Assembly: GCF_020524765.1 (NCBI RefSeq)
Contig: NZ_JAIVLR010000001.1
Coordinates: 372,001-436,000, forward strand
Length of the DNA: 64,000 bases
Source: Qipengyuania gaetbuli
GTDB taxonomy: Bacteria > Pseudomonadota > Alphaproteobacteria > Sphingomonadales > Sphingomonadaceae
Direction: 5' to 3'
The notes under the pieces were generated by a model. That model ran no database searches. It saw nothing but the letters and a program-made list of their open reading frames with translations, and was not told where the DNA came from. Position 1 is the first letter of the stretch. Each line of letters starts with the position of its first letter. The translations under genes and the position numbers were made by a program. This document shows, piece after piece, positions 8,930-16,730 of this stretch.

Positions 8930-9074
8930 GCGCTCCTTTCGTTTCCGATTCGGAATCTAGGCCTTGTCCCCCGCCGCGCAAGAGCACCGCGATTATCGCG
9001 GTGGAAAGTCATGCAGTTGCAAGAATGGAACTTGCGCGGCATCCTGTCCGGACCAGACCAGAGGAGCCTGACCC

Positions 9075-9641
9075 ATGCGCTTTGCATTCCTGCCGATCGT
9101 CGCCCTTTCGATTGCCGCCTGCGCCGAAGCGCCCGAAGCGGAGGCTCCGGAAACCGCATCCACCGAAGAGGTCTCGCCCGCACCTGCCGATGCGGAAGAG
9201 GACATCCGCCATTTCCTGCTTCAGGAATACCCCGATGCGGCACCGATGCAGTATGCCCTCGCCTGGTCCGATCTCAATGGCGACGGTGCGGACGAAGCCA
9301 TCGTCCACATCATCACGCCCTATTTCTGCGGCACCGGCGGCTGCAATACGCTGGTCCTGACGCCTGCCGGCCCGATGTGGAGCAAGGTCGCGGAGATATC
9401 GGTATCGCGCACGCCGATCTCGGTCCTCGATAGCGAGACCAACGGGTGGAAGGATCTTGCCATCAGCGTATCGGGTGGCGGCGGCCCTTCGGGCATGATG
9501 CGCCTTGCCTTCGATGGTGAGAGCTATCCGTCGAACCCGACGGTTGCCCCGGCTGAACCGACCGAGGAAGCAGGCACCGTGCTGCTGCCCGAAGAACCCG
9601 AAATGAAGACGCTGGAGGCCGAAGCCAAATCAGGCGAGTGA
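9075..9641 (+). CDS. putative lipoprotein, function unknown
   Basis: 188 residues after a good ribosome site (GAGGAG at 9061-9066). The lipobox is IAAC within residues 12-16, so the mature protein would be lipid-anchored at the cysteine. An alanine/glutamate/proline-rich linker follows (~residues 17-42), then a globular part with [15 protein letters not shown], an FG-GAP/VCBS-like acidic loop that might bind calcium, and two cysteines (FCGTGGC). The C-terminus is again acidic. It separates phoH from miaB, normally neighbours, and overlaps miaB's 3' end by 12 bases. I do not recognise the family. Confidence 0.75.
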   Translation: MRFAFLPIVALSIAACAEAPEAEAPETASTEEVSPAPADAEEDIRHFLLQEYPDAAPMQYALAWSDLNGDGADEAIVHIITPYFCGTGGCNTLVLTPAGPMWSKVAEISVSRTPISVLDSETNGWKDLAISVSGGGGPSGMMRLAFDGESYPSNPTVAPAEPTEEAGTVLLPEEPEMKTLEAEAKSGE

Positions 9642-10970
9642 CAGGGCACCCTCGCGCACCGATGCCCTGAGCGAGTTGGGGCCTGCCTCGAGCAGGTCCA
9701 CCTCGACCAGGTCGCCGATGGCATAATCGCCTTCGAACCAGGCGCTTTGCAACCAGGGCGTCTTGCCCAGCCATTGGCCGGGATGCTTGCCCTTGCGCTC
9801 GACCAGCACTTCGCAGGTCCTGCCGACGGTGCCCTCGTTGAACGCAAGCTGGTCACGGTTGAGGGCCGCCTGGAGGCGCTGCAGGCGCTCGTCCATGACT
9901 TCCTTCGCAACTTGGCCGTCCATGCTCGCGGCAGGAGTTCCGGGACGCGGACTGTATTTGAAGCTGAACGCCTGCGCATAGCGGACCTCGTCCACCAGCT
10001 TCAGCGTTTCCTCGAATTCGGCATCGGTTTCGCCCGGGAAGCCGACGATGAAGTCGCCGCTCAGCGCTAAATCCGGCCGGGCTGCACGGAAGCGTTCGAG
10101 CAGTTTCAGATAGCTTTCCGCCGTATGGCTGCGGTTCATCGCCCTCAGCACACGGTCGCTGCCTGCCTGCACCGGAAGGTGGAGAAAGGGCATGAGCTTG
10201 TCGATCTCGCCATGGGCGGCGATCAGCTCGTCATCCATGTCGGCAGGGTGGCTCGTCGTGTAGCGGATGCGGGCGAGGCCATCGATATCCGCAAGATCGC
10301 GGATCAGGCCGGCAAGGCCGACACGGCGGCCTCTGTCGTCCTCCCCGCTCCATGCACTGACGTTCTGGCCGAGCAGCGTGATTTCGCGGGCACCGGCTTC
10401 GACCAGTTTGCGAGCTTCGGTCACGAGATCGCTGTAAGGGCGACTGATTTCCGCCCCGCGAGTGTAGGGCACCACGCAATAGGTGCAGAACTTGTCGCAG
10501 CCTTCCTGCACGGTGAGGAAGGCGGCAGGGCCGATCTTGCGCCGCTCGGGCAGCGCCGCGAACTTGGCGATCGCGGGCATGTCGGTATCGGTTGCGCGCT
10601 CGCCCTGCACGGCCTTGTCGAGCATTTCGGGCAGGCGGTGATAGGCCTGCGGGCCGACTACCATGCTGACCGCCGGGGCGCGGGCCATGATCTCTTCACC
10701 CTCGGCCTGAGCGACGCAGCCTGCGACCGCGATCAGCGGCTTGGTGCCGTCCGCTTTCTGCAGGCGGCCGATGTCGGAATAGACCTTCTCCGCTGCCTTT
10801 TCGCGGATGTGGCAGGTGTTAAGGACCACGAGATCCGCCTCCTCGCCTTCGGGCGCAGGCTTTATGCCGCGCGTCGCCAGCATCTCGGCCATGCGCTCGC
10901 CGTCATAGACATTCATCTGGCAGCCGAAGCTCTTGACCCTGTAGGTCTTGGGGGCGTTAGTCGGTTTCAT
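9630..10970 (-). CDS. miaB: tRNA-2-methylthio-N6-dimethylallyladenosine synthase
   Basis: 446 residues from ATG 10970 (a longer frame to 11009 adds 13 residues with no homology). The N-terminal UPF0004 cluster cysteines are C17, C53 and C85, and the radical-SAM cluster is C158-x3-C162-x2-C165 (GCDKFCTYC). A TRAM-like region closes the protein. It methylthiolates i6A37 in tRNAs using two [4Fe-4S] clusters and SAM. All catalytic cysteines are present. In most relatives it directly precedes phoH; here a lipoprotein gene on the other strand intervenes. Confidence 0.95.
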   Translation of the reverse strand: MKPTNAPKTYRVKSFGCQMNVYDGERMAEMLATRGIKPAPEGEEADLVVLNTCHIREKAAEKVYSDIGRLQKADGTKPLIAVAGCVAQAEGEEIMARAPAVSMVVGPQAYHRLPEMLDKAVQGERATDTDMPAIAKFAALPERRKIGPAAFLTVQEGCDKFCTYCVVPYTRGAEISRPYSDLVTEARKLVEAGAREITLLGQNVSAWSGEDDRGRRVGLAGLIRDLADIDGLARIRYTTSHPADMDDELIAAHGEIDKLMPFLHLPVQAGSDRVLRAMNRSHTAESYLKLLERFRAARPDLALSGDFIVGFPGETDAEFEETLKLVDEVRYAQAFSFKYSPRPGTPAASMDGQVAKEVMDERLQRLQAALNRDQLAFNEGTVGRTCEVLVERKGKHPGQWLGKTPWLQSAWFEGDYAIGDLVEVDLLEAGPNSLRASVREGALSLA

Positions 10971-11040
10971 GCGGATCGCGGCCCTAGCCCGAAGCTGCCC
11001 AAGGTTCAATCACCCCTGCGGCAGCCGAAGGGCCTTGGCC

Positions 11041-11817
11041 TTACGAGAACTGCGTCGAAGCCCCGATTACAGCCACGTATGGCTGCGCGACCGTCCTGAA
11101 GCCCAGCTTTTCGTAGACGGGATAGCCCATTTCGGTCGCGCCAAGCGTGGCGAACTCCAGGCCGCTTTCCTGGTGATGCTCGATCGCCGACTGGAGCACG
11201 GCAGTGCCGACGCCCCGGCCACGATGTTCTTCCGGAGTCGCCATGACATAGACCCCGAGATGGTCATCGGTCCGCATGAAGACACCGGTCCCCAGGATCT
11301 TTCCGTCCTCTTCCACGAGCCAGACTTCGTTTCCCTCGTCCTGGAGGAATTCCGCCGGCATTGACCGGCTGGTCTTCTCGATATCGAGCGAGAAGGCGCG
11401 CGCCGAGACGTCCATGACTTCCGCCATCTCCGCAGCTGTCGCCTTGCGAGCCTTGAACGGAGCGGGCCTGTCGAACGGACCCGCGGGACGCTCCATGCAG
11501 GGCACCTGCCCCACCGTTTCGATCCCGCGTTGTTCCAGCCGGGCCTTGAGGTCGGAGCCTTCGCTGGGTGCGACGATGATCGTGTCGATCTGCGTATCGC
11601 GAATGACTTTCACGACACGGTCGAGGTCGTCGTCGGAGACAGAGGCACCAAGCCCCGCCATGTTCAGATCTGCACAGCCGGGTTCCCCGCTCAGGCCGAT
11701 CCAGAAATCCTTGCCGGTTTCGAGCAGGCGGTTCGGCGCATGGCCGAACAGGCGCATGACCTCAGCACCCATGTGCTCGATGTGCCATGCCTCGTCGTGA
11801 AATGAATGTCCGGCCAC
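11041..11817 (-). CDS. GNAT family N-acetyltransferase
   Basis: About 258 residues. The C-terminal half is a GNAT domain with the acetyl-CoA loop HRGRGVGTAVLQSAI and the end MGYPVYEKLGFRTV; the N-terminal ~110 residues are a degenerate GNAT-like half, so the layout resembles tandem-GNAT proteins. The start is not certain: TTG 11832, TTG 11820 and GTG 11817 are in frame, and GTG 11817 is the best placed after the GGGGGGA run. Substrate unknown. A long inverted repeat lies beyond its 5' side at 11922-11965. Confidence 0.82.
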   Translation of the reverse strand: MAGHSFHDEAWHIEHMGAEVMRLFGHAPNRLLETGKDFWIGLSGEPGCADLNMAGLGASVSDDDLDRVVKVIRDTQIDTIIVAPSEGSDLKARLEQRGIETVGQVPCMERPAGPFDRPAPFKARKATAAEMAEVMDVSARAFSLDIEKTSRSMPAEFLQDEGNEVWLVEEDGKILGTGVFMRTDDHLGVYVMATPEEHRGRGVGTAVLQSAIEHHQESGLEFATLGATEMGYPVYEKLGFRTVAQPYVAVIGASTQFS

Positions 11818-11921
11818 CAAACTTCCCCCCAAAGTTGCGCACCCGATGAAAGGCGCAGGCTAGGGCCGGTTTCGCAATTGCACCAGCGCGGATTTTTGGG
11901 GGTGTCCGGCCATACGAGGGC

Positions 11922-11965
11922 GAGGAGGCGCAAAGCGGCGAAAACCCGCTCCCTCGCGCCTCCTC
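11922..11965. repeat. two-tier inverted repeat between GNAT gene and ppiB
   Basis: GAGGAGGCGC (11922-11931) pairs perfectly with GCGCCTCCTC (11956-11965), and inside it AGCGG (11934-11938) pairs with CCGCT (11946-11950). It lies beyond the ppiB stop codon (at 11980) on the ppiB transcript. No T-run follows on either strand, so it is either a 3'-end stabilising hairpin or a REP-like palindrome. Confidence 0.6.
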
Positions 11966-11979
11966 AACCGTAATGTTGA

Positions 11980-12441
11980 TTAGCTGACGGTCGCCTTGAC
12001 GATCTTGCCCGGCTCGCGCGGCGGCTCGCCCTTGGGCAGCGCATCGATGTGCTCCATGCCGCTCTCGACCTGGCCCCAGACGGTGTACTGGCCGTCGAGG
12101 AAGTGGGCATCGTCGAAGCAAATGAAGAACTGGCTGTTGGCGCTGTCCGGCACCTGGGTGCGGGCCATCGAGCAAGTGCCGCGTACGTGCGGTTCGGCGT
12201 TGAATTCGGCCTTCAGGTCGGGCTTGTCGCTGCCGCCCATGCCGGTGCCGGTCGGATCGCCGCCCTGCGCCATGAAGCCGGGGATCACGCGGTGGAAGAC
12301 CACGCCGTCGTAGAAGCCTTCGCCGGCCAGCGTCGTGATGCGCTCGACATGGCCCGGTGCAAGGTCGGGGCGCAGCTTGATGACGACGTCGCCGCCTTCT
12401 CCATTGCCGGTGTCGAGGGTGAAGGTCAGTTTGTCTGCCAT
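11980..12441 (-). CDS. ppiB: peptidyl-prolyl cis-trans isomerase, cyclophilin type
   Basis: 153 residues, a minimal cyclophilin. The catalytic FHRVIPGFMAQGGD segment (arginine and phenylalanine of the active site), QFFICFDD and the WGQVESGMEHID strand are all present. No signal peptide, so cytoplasmic. AGGAGA lies about 11 bases upstream of ATG 12441. It speeds proline isomerisation during folding. It is divergent from mgtE with ~100 bases between the starts. Confidence 0.94.
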   Translation of the reverse strand: MADKLTFTLDTGNGEGGDVVIKLRPDLAPGHVERITTLAGEGFYDGVVFHRVIPGFMAQGGDPTGTGMGGSDKPDLKAEFNAEPHVRGTCSMARTQVPDSANSQFFICFDDAHFLDGQYTVWGQVESGMEHIDALPKGEPPREPGKIVKATVS

Positions 12442-12542
12442 CTGGCTGGTCTCCTGTGAGTTGGTTGCCGCCTACATAGGCGCTCGCCCGCCGATGTCAC
12501 CCTCTGCTTGCAATCGACGCCCGGGTGCCTAGACGGGGCAGC

Positions 12543-13991
12543 ATGGCGGAGGACGAACGGCCCCTCGAAGACGACGACGTGATGCTGGCCGAAACGCCGG
12601 ACGAAGGCGCGCGTCCGGACGACCGTATCGACGACGAACGTATGGACGAGGAGAACACGCTCAAGCGCGAGTTCGTCCAGGCGGTGGAGGACGCGCTCGA
12701 AGCGGGCGACGAAGGCGAGGTCTACGATCTCGTCGAACCGCTCCACCCTGCCGACGTGGCCGACCTTCTCGAACTGCTCGAGAAGGACGAGCGTACCCAG
12801 CTCGCCTCGGCCATCACCGACCTCATGACCTCCGACGTTGTTGCCGAGCTCAACGACTATGTCCGCGAGGAGATGATGGAGGCCCTGCCTGCCGATGCGG
12901 TGGCGCAGATTGCCGAACAGCTGGAAACCGACGACGCCGTCCAGCTGATCGAGGATCTCGACGAAGAGGACCAGCGCGCGGTCCTCGCCGAACTCGATCC
13001 CGAAGACCGGATCGCGATCCAGACCGCCCTCTCCTATCCCGAGGAGACCGCCGGGCGCTTGATGAGCCGCGAATTCGTGGCCGTGCCCGAACACATCACG
13101 GTCGGCGGCCTGATCGACTTCCTGCGCGACCAGCACGACCTGCCGGAAGACTTCTTCGAGGTCTTCGTGGTCGACCAGCGCCATCACCCGGTCGGCACCT
13201 GCCAGCTTTCGTGGATCCTGCGCACGCCGCGCAACATCGCGCTGTCCGACGTCATGAAGCGCGACCAGACGCTGGTTCCGGCCATGCTCGACCAGGAAGA
13301 GGTCGCGCTCATGTTCCAGAAGTACGGCCTCATCAGCGCCGCCGTGGTGGACGAGGACGGTCGCCTCGTTGGCCAGATGACGGTCGACGACGTGGTCCAC
13401 ATCATCTCCGAAGAAGCGGGCGAGGACGCCCTGCTCATGTCGGGTGCCGGCGAAGGCGACATCAACGAGCCGATCCGCGAGGCATACTCCGCCCGCGTGC
13501 GTTGGCTGGTCGCCAACCTCGGCACGGCGCTGATCGCCAGCCTCATCATCGCTCTGTTCGGTGCCGCGATCGAGCAGCTTGTCGCGCTCGCCGTGCTCAT
13601 GCCGATCGTCGCCAGCATCGGGGGTAATGCCGGCACGCAGACCATGGCCGTGACCGTGCGCGCTATCGCCATGAACCAGCTCACTAGGTCGAACACGGGC
13701 CGTATCCTCGCGCGCGAGATGCGCGTCGCGCTGCTCAACGGGGCGACCATCGCGGTGCTGGTGGGCGCGGCCACCGCAGCCATCTTCAGCCCCCTGCTGG
13801 GCGGGGTGATCGCGCTGGCCATGATCATCAACGTGGTCACCGCAGGGCTGGCCGGCGTGCTCGTCCCAGTGGCCTTCGAACGGCTCGACCAGGACCCCGC
13901 GGTCGCATCCAGCGTGTTCGTCACGATGATCACCGATTCGATGGGTTTCTTCGCCTTCCTCGGCCTCGCCGTGGTCCTCGGAGTGGTCTGA
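12543..13991 (+). CDS. mgtE: magnesium transporter MgtE
   Basis: 482 residues from ATG 12543 (an upstream GTG at 12525 is possible but unsupported). An acidic N-terminal tail is followed by the MgtE N domain (superhelix, ~residues 40-140), a CBS pair (~145-265) and five transmembrane helices from about residue 300 to the end, containing the pore segment ASIGGNAGTQTMAVTVRAIA. This is the Mg2+-gated Mg2+ channel of the inner membrane. No Mg riboswitch is seen in the short leader. Confidence 0.94.
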   Translation: MAEDERPLEDDDVMLAETPDEGARPDDRIDDERMDEENTLKREFVQAVEDALEAGDEGEVYDLVEPLHPADVADLLELLEKDERTQLASAITDLMTSDVVAELNDYVREEMMEALPADAVAQIAEQLETDDAVQLIEDLDEEDQRAVLAELDPEDRIAIQTALSYPEETAGRLMSREFVAVPEHITVGGLIDFLRDQHDLPEDFFEVFVVDQRHHPVGTCQLSWILRTPRNIALSDVMKRDQTLVPAMLDQEEVALMFQKYGLISAAVVDEDGRLVGQMTVDDVVHIISEEAGEDALLMSGAGEGDINEPIREAYSARVRWLVANLGTALIASLIIALFGAAIEQLVALAVLMPIVASIGGNAGTQTMAVTVRAIAMNQLTRSNTGRILAREMRVALLNGATIAVLVGAATAAIFSPLLGGVIALAMIINVVTAGLAGVLVPVAFERLDQDPAVASSVFVTMITDSMGFFAFLGLAVVLGVV

Positions 13992-14161
13992 AACCCAACA
14001 GGGTGGAACACTTGGATCACGGTCTAGGGAGAAAAAGCCCCGGGCCACCCAAAACTGGCCGAATTGGCGGTTTTCAAGGGATCGTGGGTGGCGAGCGGCT
14101 GGCATGCCGACACCCTGCGCGGTTCGCTAGCGAGTAGGAAAGCCGTTTTCCCGGCGACCGC

Positions 14162-14833
14162 TCAGACGAGGATGATGCTGTCTTCCTCGGTGAAGTCGTG
14201 CCGCTGGCAACGCGAGGCCGGGTCTGCGAGCATACCCTCGATTTCGCGCATGAAGGGTAGGACTGCCTGTTCGGCGGCGGCGTAAATACCCGGATCGATC
14301 GCGACCCTCGTCTTTTCCGCCCCCTTCTCGTCCAGCGCAACGAGGAACAACTCGTCCGTCCCCTTGGCGAGAGTCGAGATCGTCGGCCACTCGACACTGA
14401 TATGGAAGGGACCGCCCGAACGCTGCGGCTCGGTGGCGATCCGGGCATTGCCGTATCTGCGCGGATTGCCATTCACCCGGAATTCGAGCTGCAGCTTCTT
14501 GCGCGTATTACGACGCTCGCCTGCGAAATCCCAGATATGCCACATCACGTTGGAATAGCCGTTGCTTATGTCGAAGGTGCGTTCCGGGGACATGTACCAT
14601 GCGGCAGTCACCCAAGGGTTGCGGTAGGTGTCATTTCCGGCATCCCACTGGATGTAGCCAATTGGCTGTTCACCGTCGCGAATGCGAATATCAGTGGAGA
14701 CAGTGCCGAAATCGCCAGCTTTCGAGAGTGCGCAGATATAGCCCATGCTCGCGCGCGCTGCCGGGGGTTCGGCGGCTTTGTGGACGCACGAAGACGCCGC
14801 GAGGCCCAGCAACGACACGATGACGATCCGCAT
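14162..14833 (-). CDS. putative lipoprotein, function unknown
   Basis: 223 residues from ATG 14833, preceded by AGGGGG; a longer in-frame start exists but would bury the signal peptide. The lipobox is ASSC near residues 13-17 (IVSLLGLAASSC). The mature part has tryptophan-rich segments (IQWDAGND ... VMWHIWDF) and a basic patch, and I recognise no family. It is divergent from the DUF1489 gene, 121 bases apart. On its downstream side a short hairpin (GGCCA/TGGCC at 14043-14060) with an A-run at 14032-14036 could be a weak terminator for this strand. Confidence 0.72.
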   Translation of the reverse strand: MRIVIVSLLGLAASSCVHKAAEPPAARASMGYICALSKAGDFGTVSTDIRIRDGEQPIGYIQWDAGNDTYRNPWVTAAWYMSPERTFDISNGYSNVMWHIWDFAGERRNTRKKLQLEFRVNGNPRRYGNARIATEPQRSGGPFHISVEWPTISTLAKGTDELFLVALDEKGAEKTRVAIDPGIYAAAEQAVLPFMREIEGMLADPASRCQRHDFTEEDSIILV

Positions 14834-14954
14834 GGCACCCCCTATCTGCTGACGCGACAATACCTGTGCAGATGTCCGCGCGCCAGCGTCGGCAATCGCA
14901 CAGGGACTCGTGTCCGGCTCTTGAGCAAATTCGCACACGCGCTATCTCCTCACC

Positions 14955-15344
14955 ATGCCGCTCAACCTGACCAAGATCGCCTTCGGCGCGCAGAGCTATG
15001 CCGATATCGAAAGCTGGTATGCCCAGCGGCGCAGCCCGAACCTGACGACGCGCTATCGCCCGACGAAGTGGGAACAGTGCATCGGCGGCTCGCTCTACTG
15101 GATCCACCAGCACAGCATCGTCGCCCGCAGCGAGATTACCGGTTTTTCCGAAACGCGTGACGGGCGCTGGTCGATCGACCTCAAGCCCGAACTCATCCGC
15201 GTCCACCCCCGCCCCAAGCGTGCCCACCAGGGCTGGCGCTATCTCAAGGGCGAACCCCCGCGTGACCTCGCGGAAGGCGAGGACATCGGCGACGCGCTAC
15301 CCGGGAAGCTGGCGGGCAAGCTGGAGCGTCTGGGGCTGATCTGA
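14955..15344 (+). CDS. DUF1489 family protein
   Basis: 129 residues, the usual length of this alphaproteobacterial family of unknown function. The family features are the opening PLNLTKIAFG, the block YRPTKWEQCIGGSLYWIHQH and the basic HPRPKRAHQGWRYL. It looks soluble and cytoplasmic and has no signal peptide. The YWIHQHSIVAR region is reminiscent of RNA- or nucleotide-binding proteins, but this is only a resemblance. Confidence 0.88.
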   Translation: MPLNLTKIAFGAQSYADIESWYAQRRSPNLTTRYRPTKWEQCIGGSLYWIHQHSIVARSEITGFSETRDGRWSIDLKPELIRVHPRPKRAHQGWRYLKGEPPRDLAEGEDIGDALPGKLAGKLERLGLI

Positions 15345-15388
15345 ACAGCGTGCGACTTGCAACCAGACGACGGATGTCAAAGCGGCGA

Positions 15389-16618
15389 TCAGGAGCCAGC
15401 CAAGATCCGTGCCTTCATCTCCTCGAACTCCTCTTGGGAAAGCACTCCGCGATCGCGCAAGTCGGCAAGCCGCTCGAGTTCGGCAAGCGTTGTATCCTCG
15501 GATGGTGCCTGCGCAGTCCCTGCAACAGTGGTGCGGGTCGGGCCGCTTTCACTTTTTGGCTGCGGCAGTCCGAAAGTTGCTAGCTCCATCTTGCCCGCGC
15601 GAAGATATTCGACCTCAAACTGCTCGGCTTCGGCCACCTTCTCCGTTGCCACGTACAGCGAACCGCGCGAAGCAACCGGAACACCACCGATGGACATGAT
15701 AACGTCGCCTGCGGAAAGCCCCGCAGCCTCGGCAGGACCGCCATCGGCTACCTGCGCAACCTTGAGTCCTTTCGCTGCCGGATCGTCCATGCCCAACAGG
15801 ACGCCAAGCGAGGCGCGCCGCGTCGGAAGCGGCAGCGGCTTCGACGGGTCGATCTTCACGTCGTCATCGTTGCCGCTCGTCCCGCCCCCGAGAATTCCCA
15901 GCGCAGCCCCGGTCGTCCCGCCGAGATAGGCACCAGCCACTCCGCCCGCGATGGTGCGGAGGAGGCCACCACCGCCGCCAGTCTTGCCGGCCCTCGCCCG
16001 GATGTAACGGATGTTCTGGTCATCTTGCGAAGCAGTGAGGAAGTCGCCCCATCCCGTATCGCGGAAGGCACGGATCGCGTTCTCCTTCCCCGCATCCCTG
16101 GCATAATTGGCTGCGAGGAGCAGTTGCTCCTCCCGCGTGAGGACAGCATAATCATCGTCGTTGAGGTGCTGGTGGACGCCGTTTTCCAGCATAGAACGCA
16201 CGATACCATATTCGTTTTCGTAGATCGCGAACTGTAGCGGCGACATGACATTGGCATCGTCGAACATCGAAGCTTCCCAGGCCGACAGCCGGTCTGGCGT
16301 CAGCACTAGGGCAAAAGCGGCAGCCTCGCTTTTCATCAACGCGCAGCGGATCGGTCCCATGTGGGCTCGATAAGACAACTCATCGAGCTCGAGCCCGTCG
16401 TCCAGCAGGGCCTGCAGAAGATCCACCCGGCCCTTGCAGCCCATTTGGCGAAAATCCTTGTACTCATCCTCTACATAGGCGTTCACGTCGCCGCCGAAGT
16501 CCTGCGCGATGATCTGCCGCATTTCCGAGACATCGTCGGGCATTGCCTGCGCGGCATTGGTGGCGAGAAACGAAGCCGTCAGGCCGATGAATGCTTTTCC
16601 GATCCTATTCATGGGCAT
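15389..16618 (-). CDS. exported ankyrin-like / glycine-zipper / PDZ / SHOCT protein
   Basis: 409 residues from ATG 16618 (ATG 16612 also possible). Order: signal peptide (to about residue 26, ending NAAQA); an ankyrin-like helical part (~50-200, with LLQALLDDGLELDEL and SPLQFAIYENEYGIVRSMLENG); a glycine-zipper segment (AGGVAGAYLGGTTGAALG, ~residues 225-250); a PDZ domain (~275-350, GPAEAAGLSAGDVIMSIGGVPV); and a C-terminal SHOCT motif (last ~32 residues, LAELERLADLRDRGVLSQEEFEEM). Each part is common, but I do not know the combination. A periplasmic, envelope-associated adaptor is an inference. No catalytic residues are seen. Confidence 0.78.
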   Translation of the reverse strand: MPMNRIGKAFIGLTASFLATNAAQAMPDDVSEMRQIIAQDFGGDVNAYVEDEYKDFRQMGCKGRVDLLQALLDDGLELDELSYRAHMGPIRCALMKSEAAAFALVLTPDRLSAWEASMFDDANVMSPLQFAIYENEYGIVRSMLENGVHQHLNDDDYAVLTREEQLLLAANYARDAGKENAIRAFRDTGWGDFLTASQDDQNIRYIRARAGKTGGGGGLLRTIAGGVAGAYLGGTTGAALGILGGGTSGNDDDVKIDPSKPLPLPTRRASLGVLLGMDDPAAKGLKVAQVADGGPAEAAGLSAGDVIMSIGGVPVASRGSLYVATEKVAEAEQFEVEYLRAGKMELATFGLPQPKSESGPTRTTVAGTAQAPSEDTTLAELERLADLRDRGVLSQEEFEEMKARILAGS

Positions 16619-16730
16619 TTTGTGTCGCAAAAAGCGGCCAAAGATCAAGGGCAGGCCCACGAAATGTCCTGGGTCGGGAAATTACGCTCCAAGCGGGACG
16701 GCGAAGGATTGCTCGGAAATCCCGGACAGT

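Noticed and set aside
14032-14060. Terminator after the lipoprotein gene at 14162
   Set aside because: The GGCCA/TGGCC stem is only five pairs and is six bases from the A-run, so it was mentioned with the gene but not listed as a feature.
12426-14105. Long minus-strand open frame opposite mgtE
   Set aside because: It has no stop because of high GC; the translation is H/D/E-rich without domains, while the plus strand encodes a complete MgtE.
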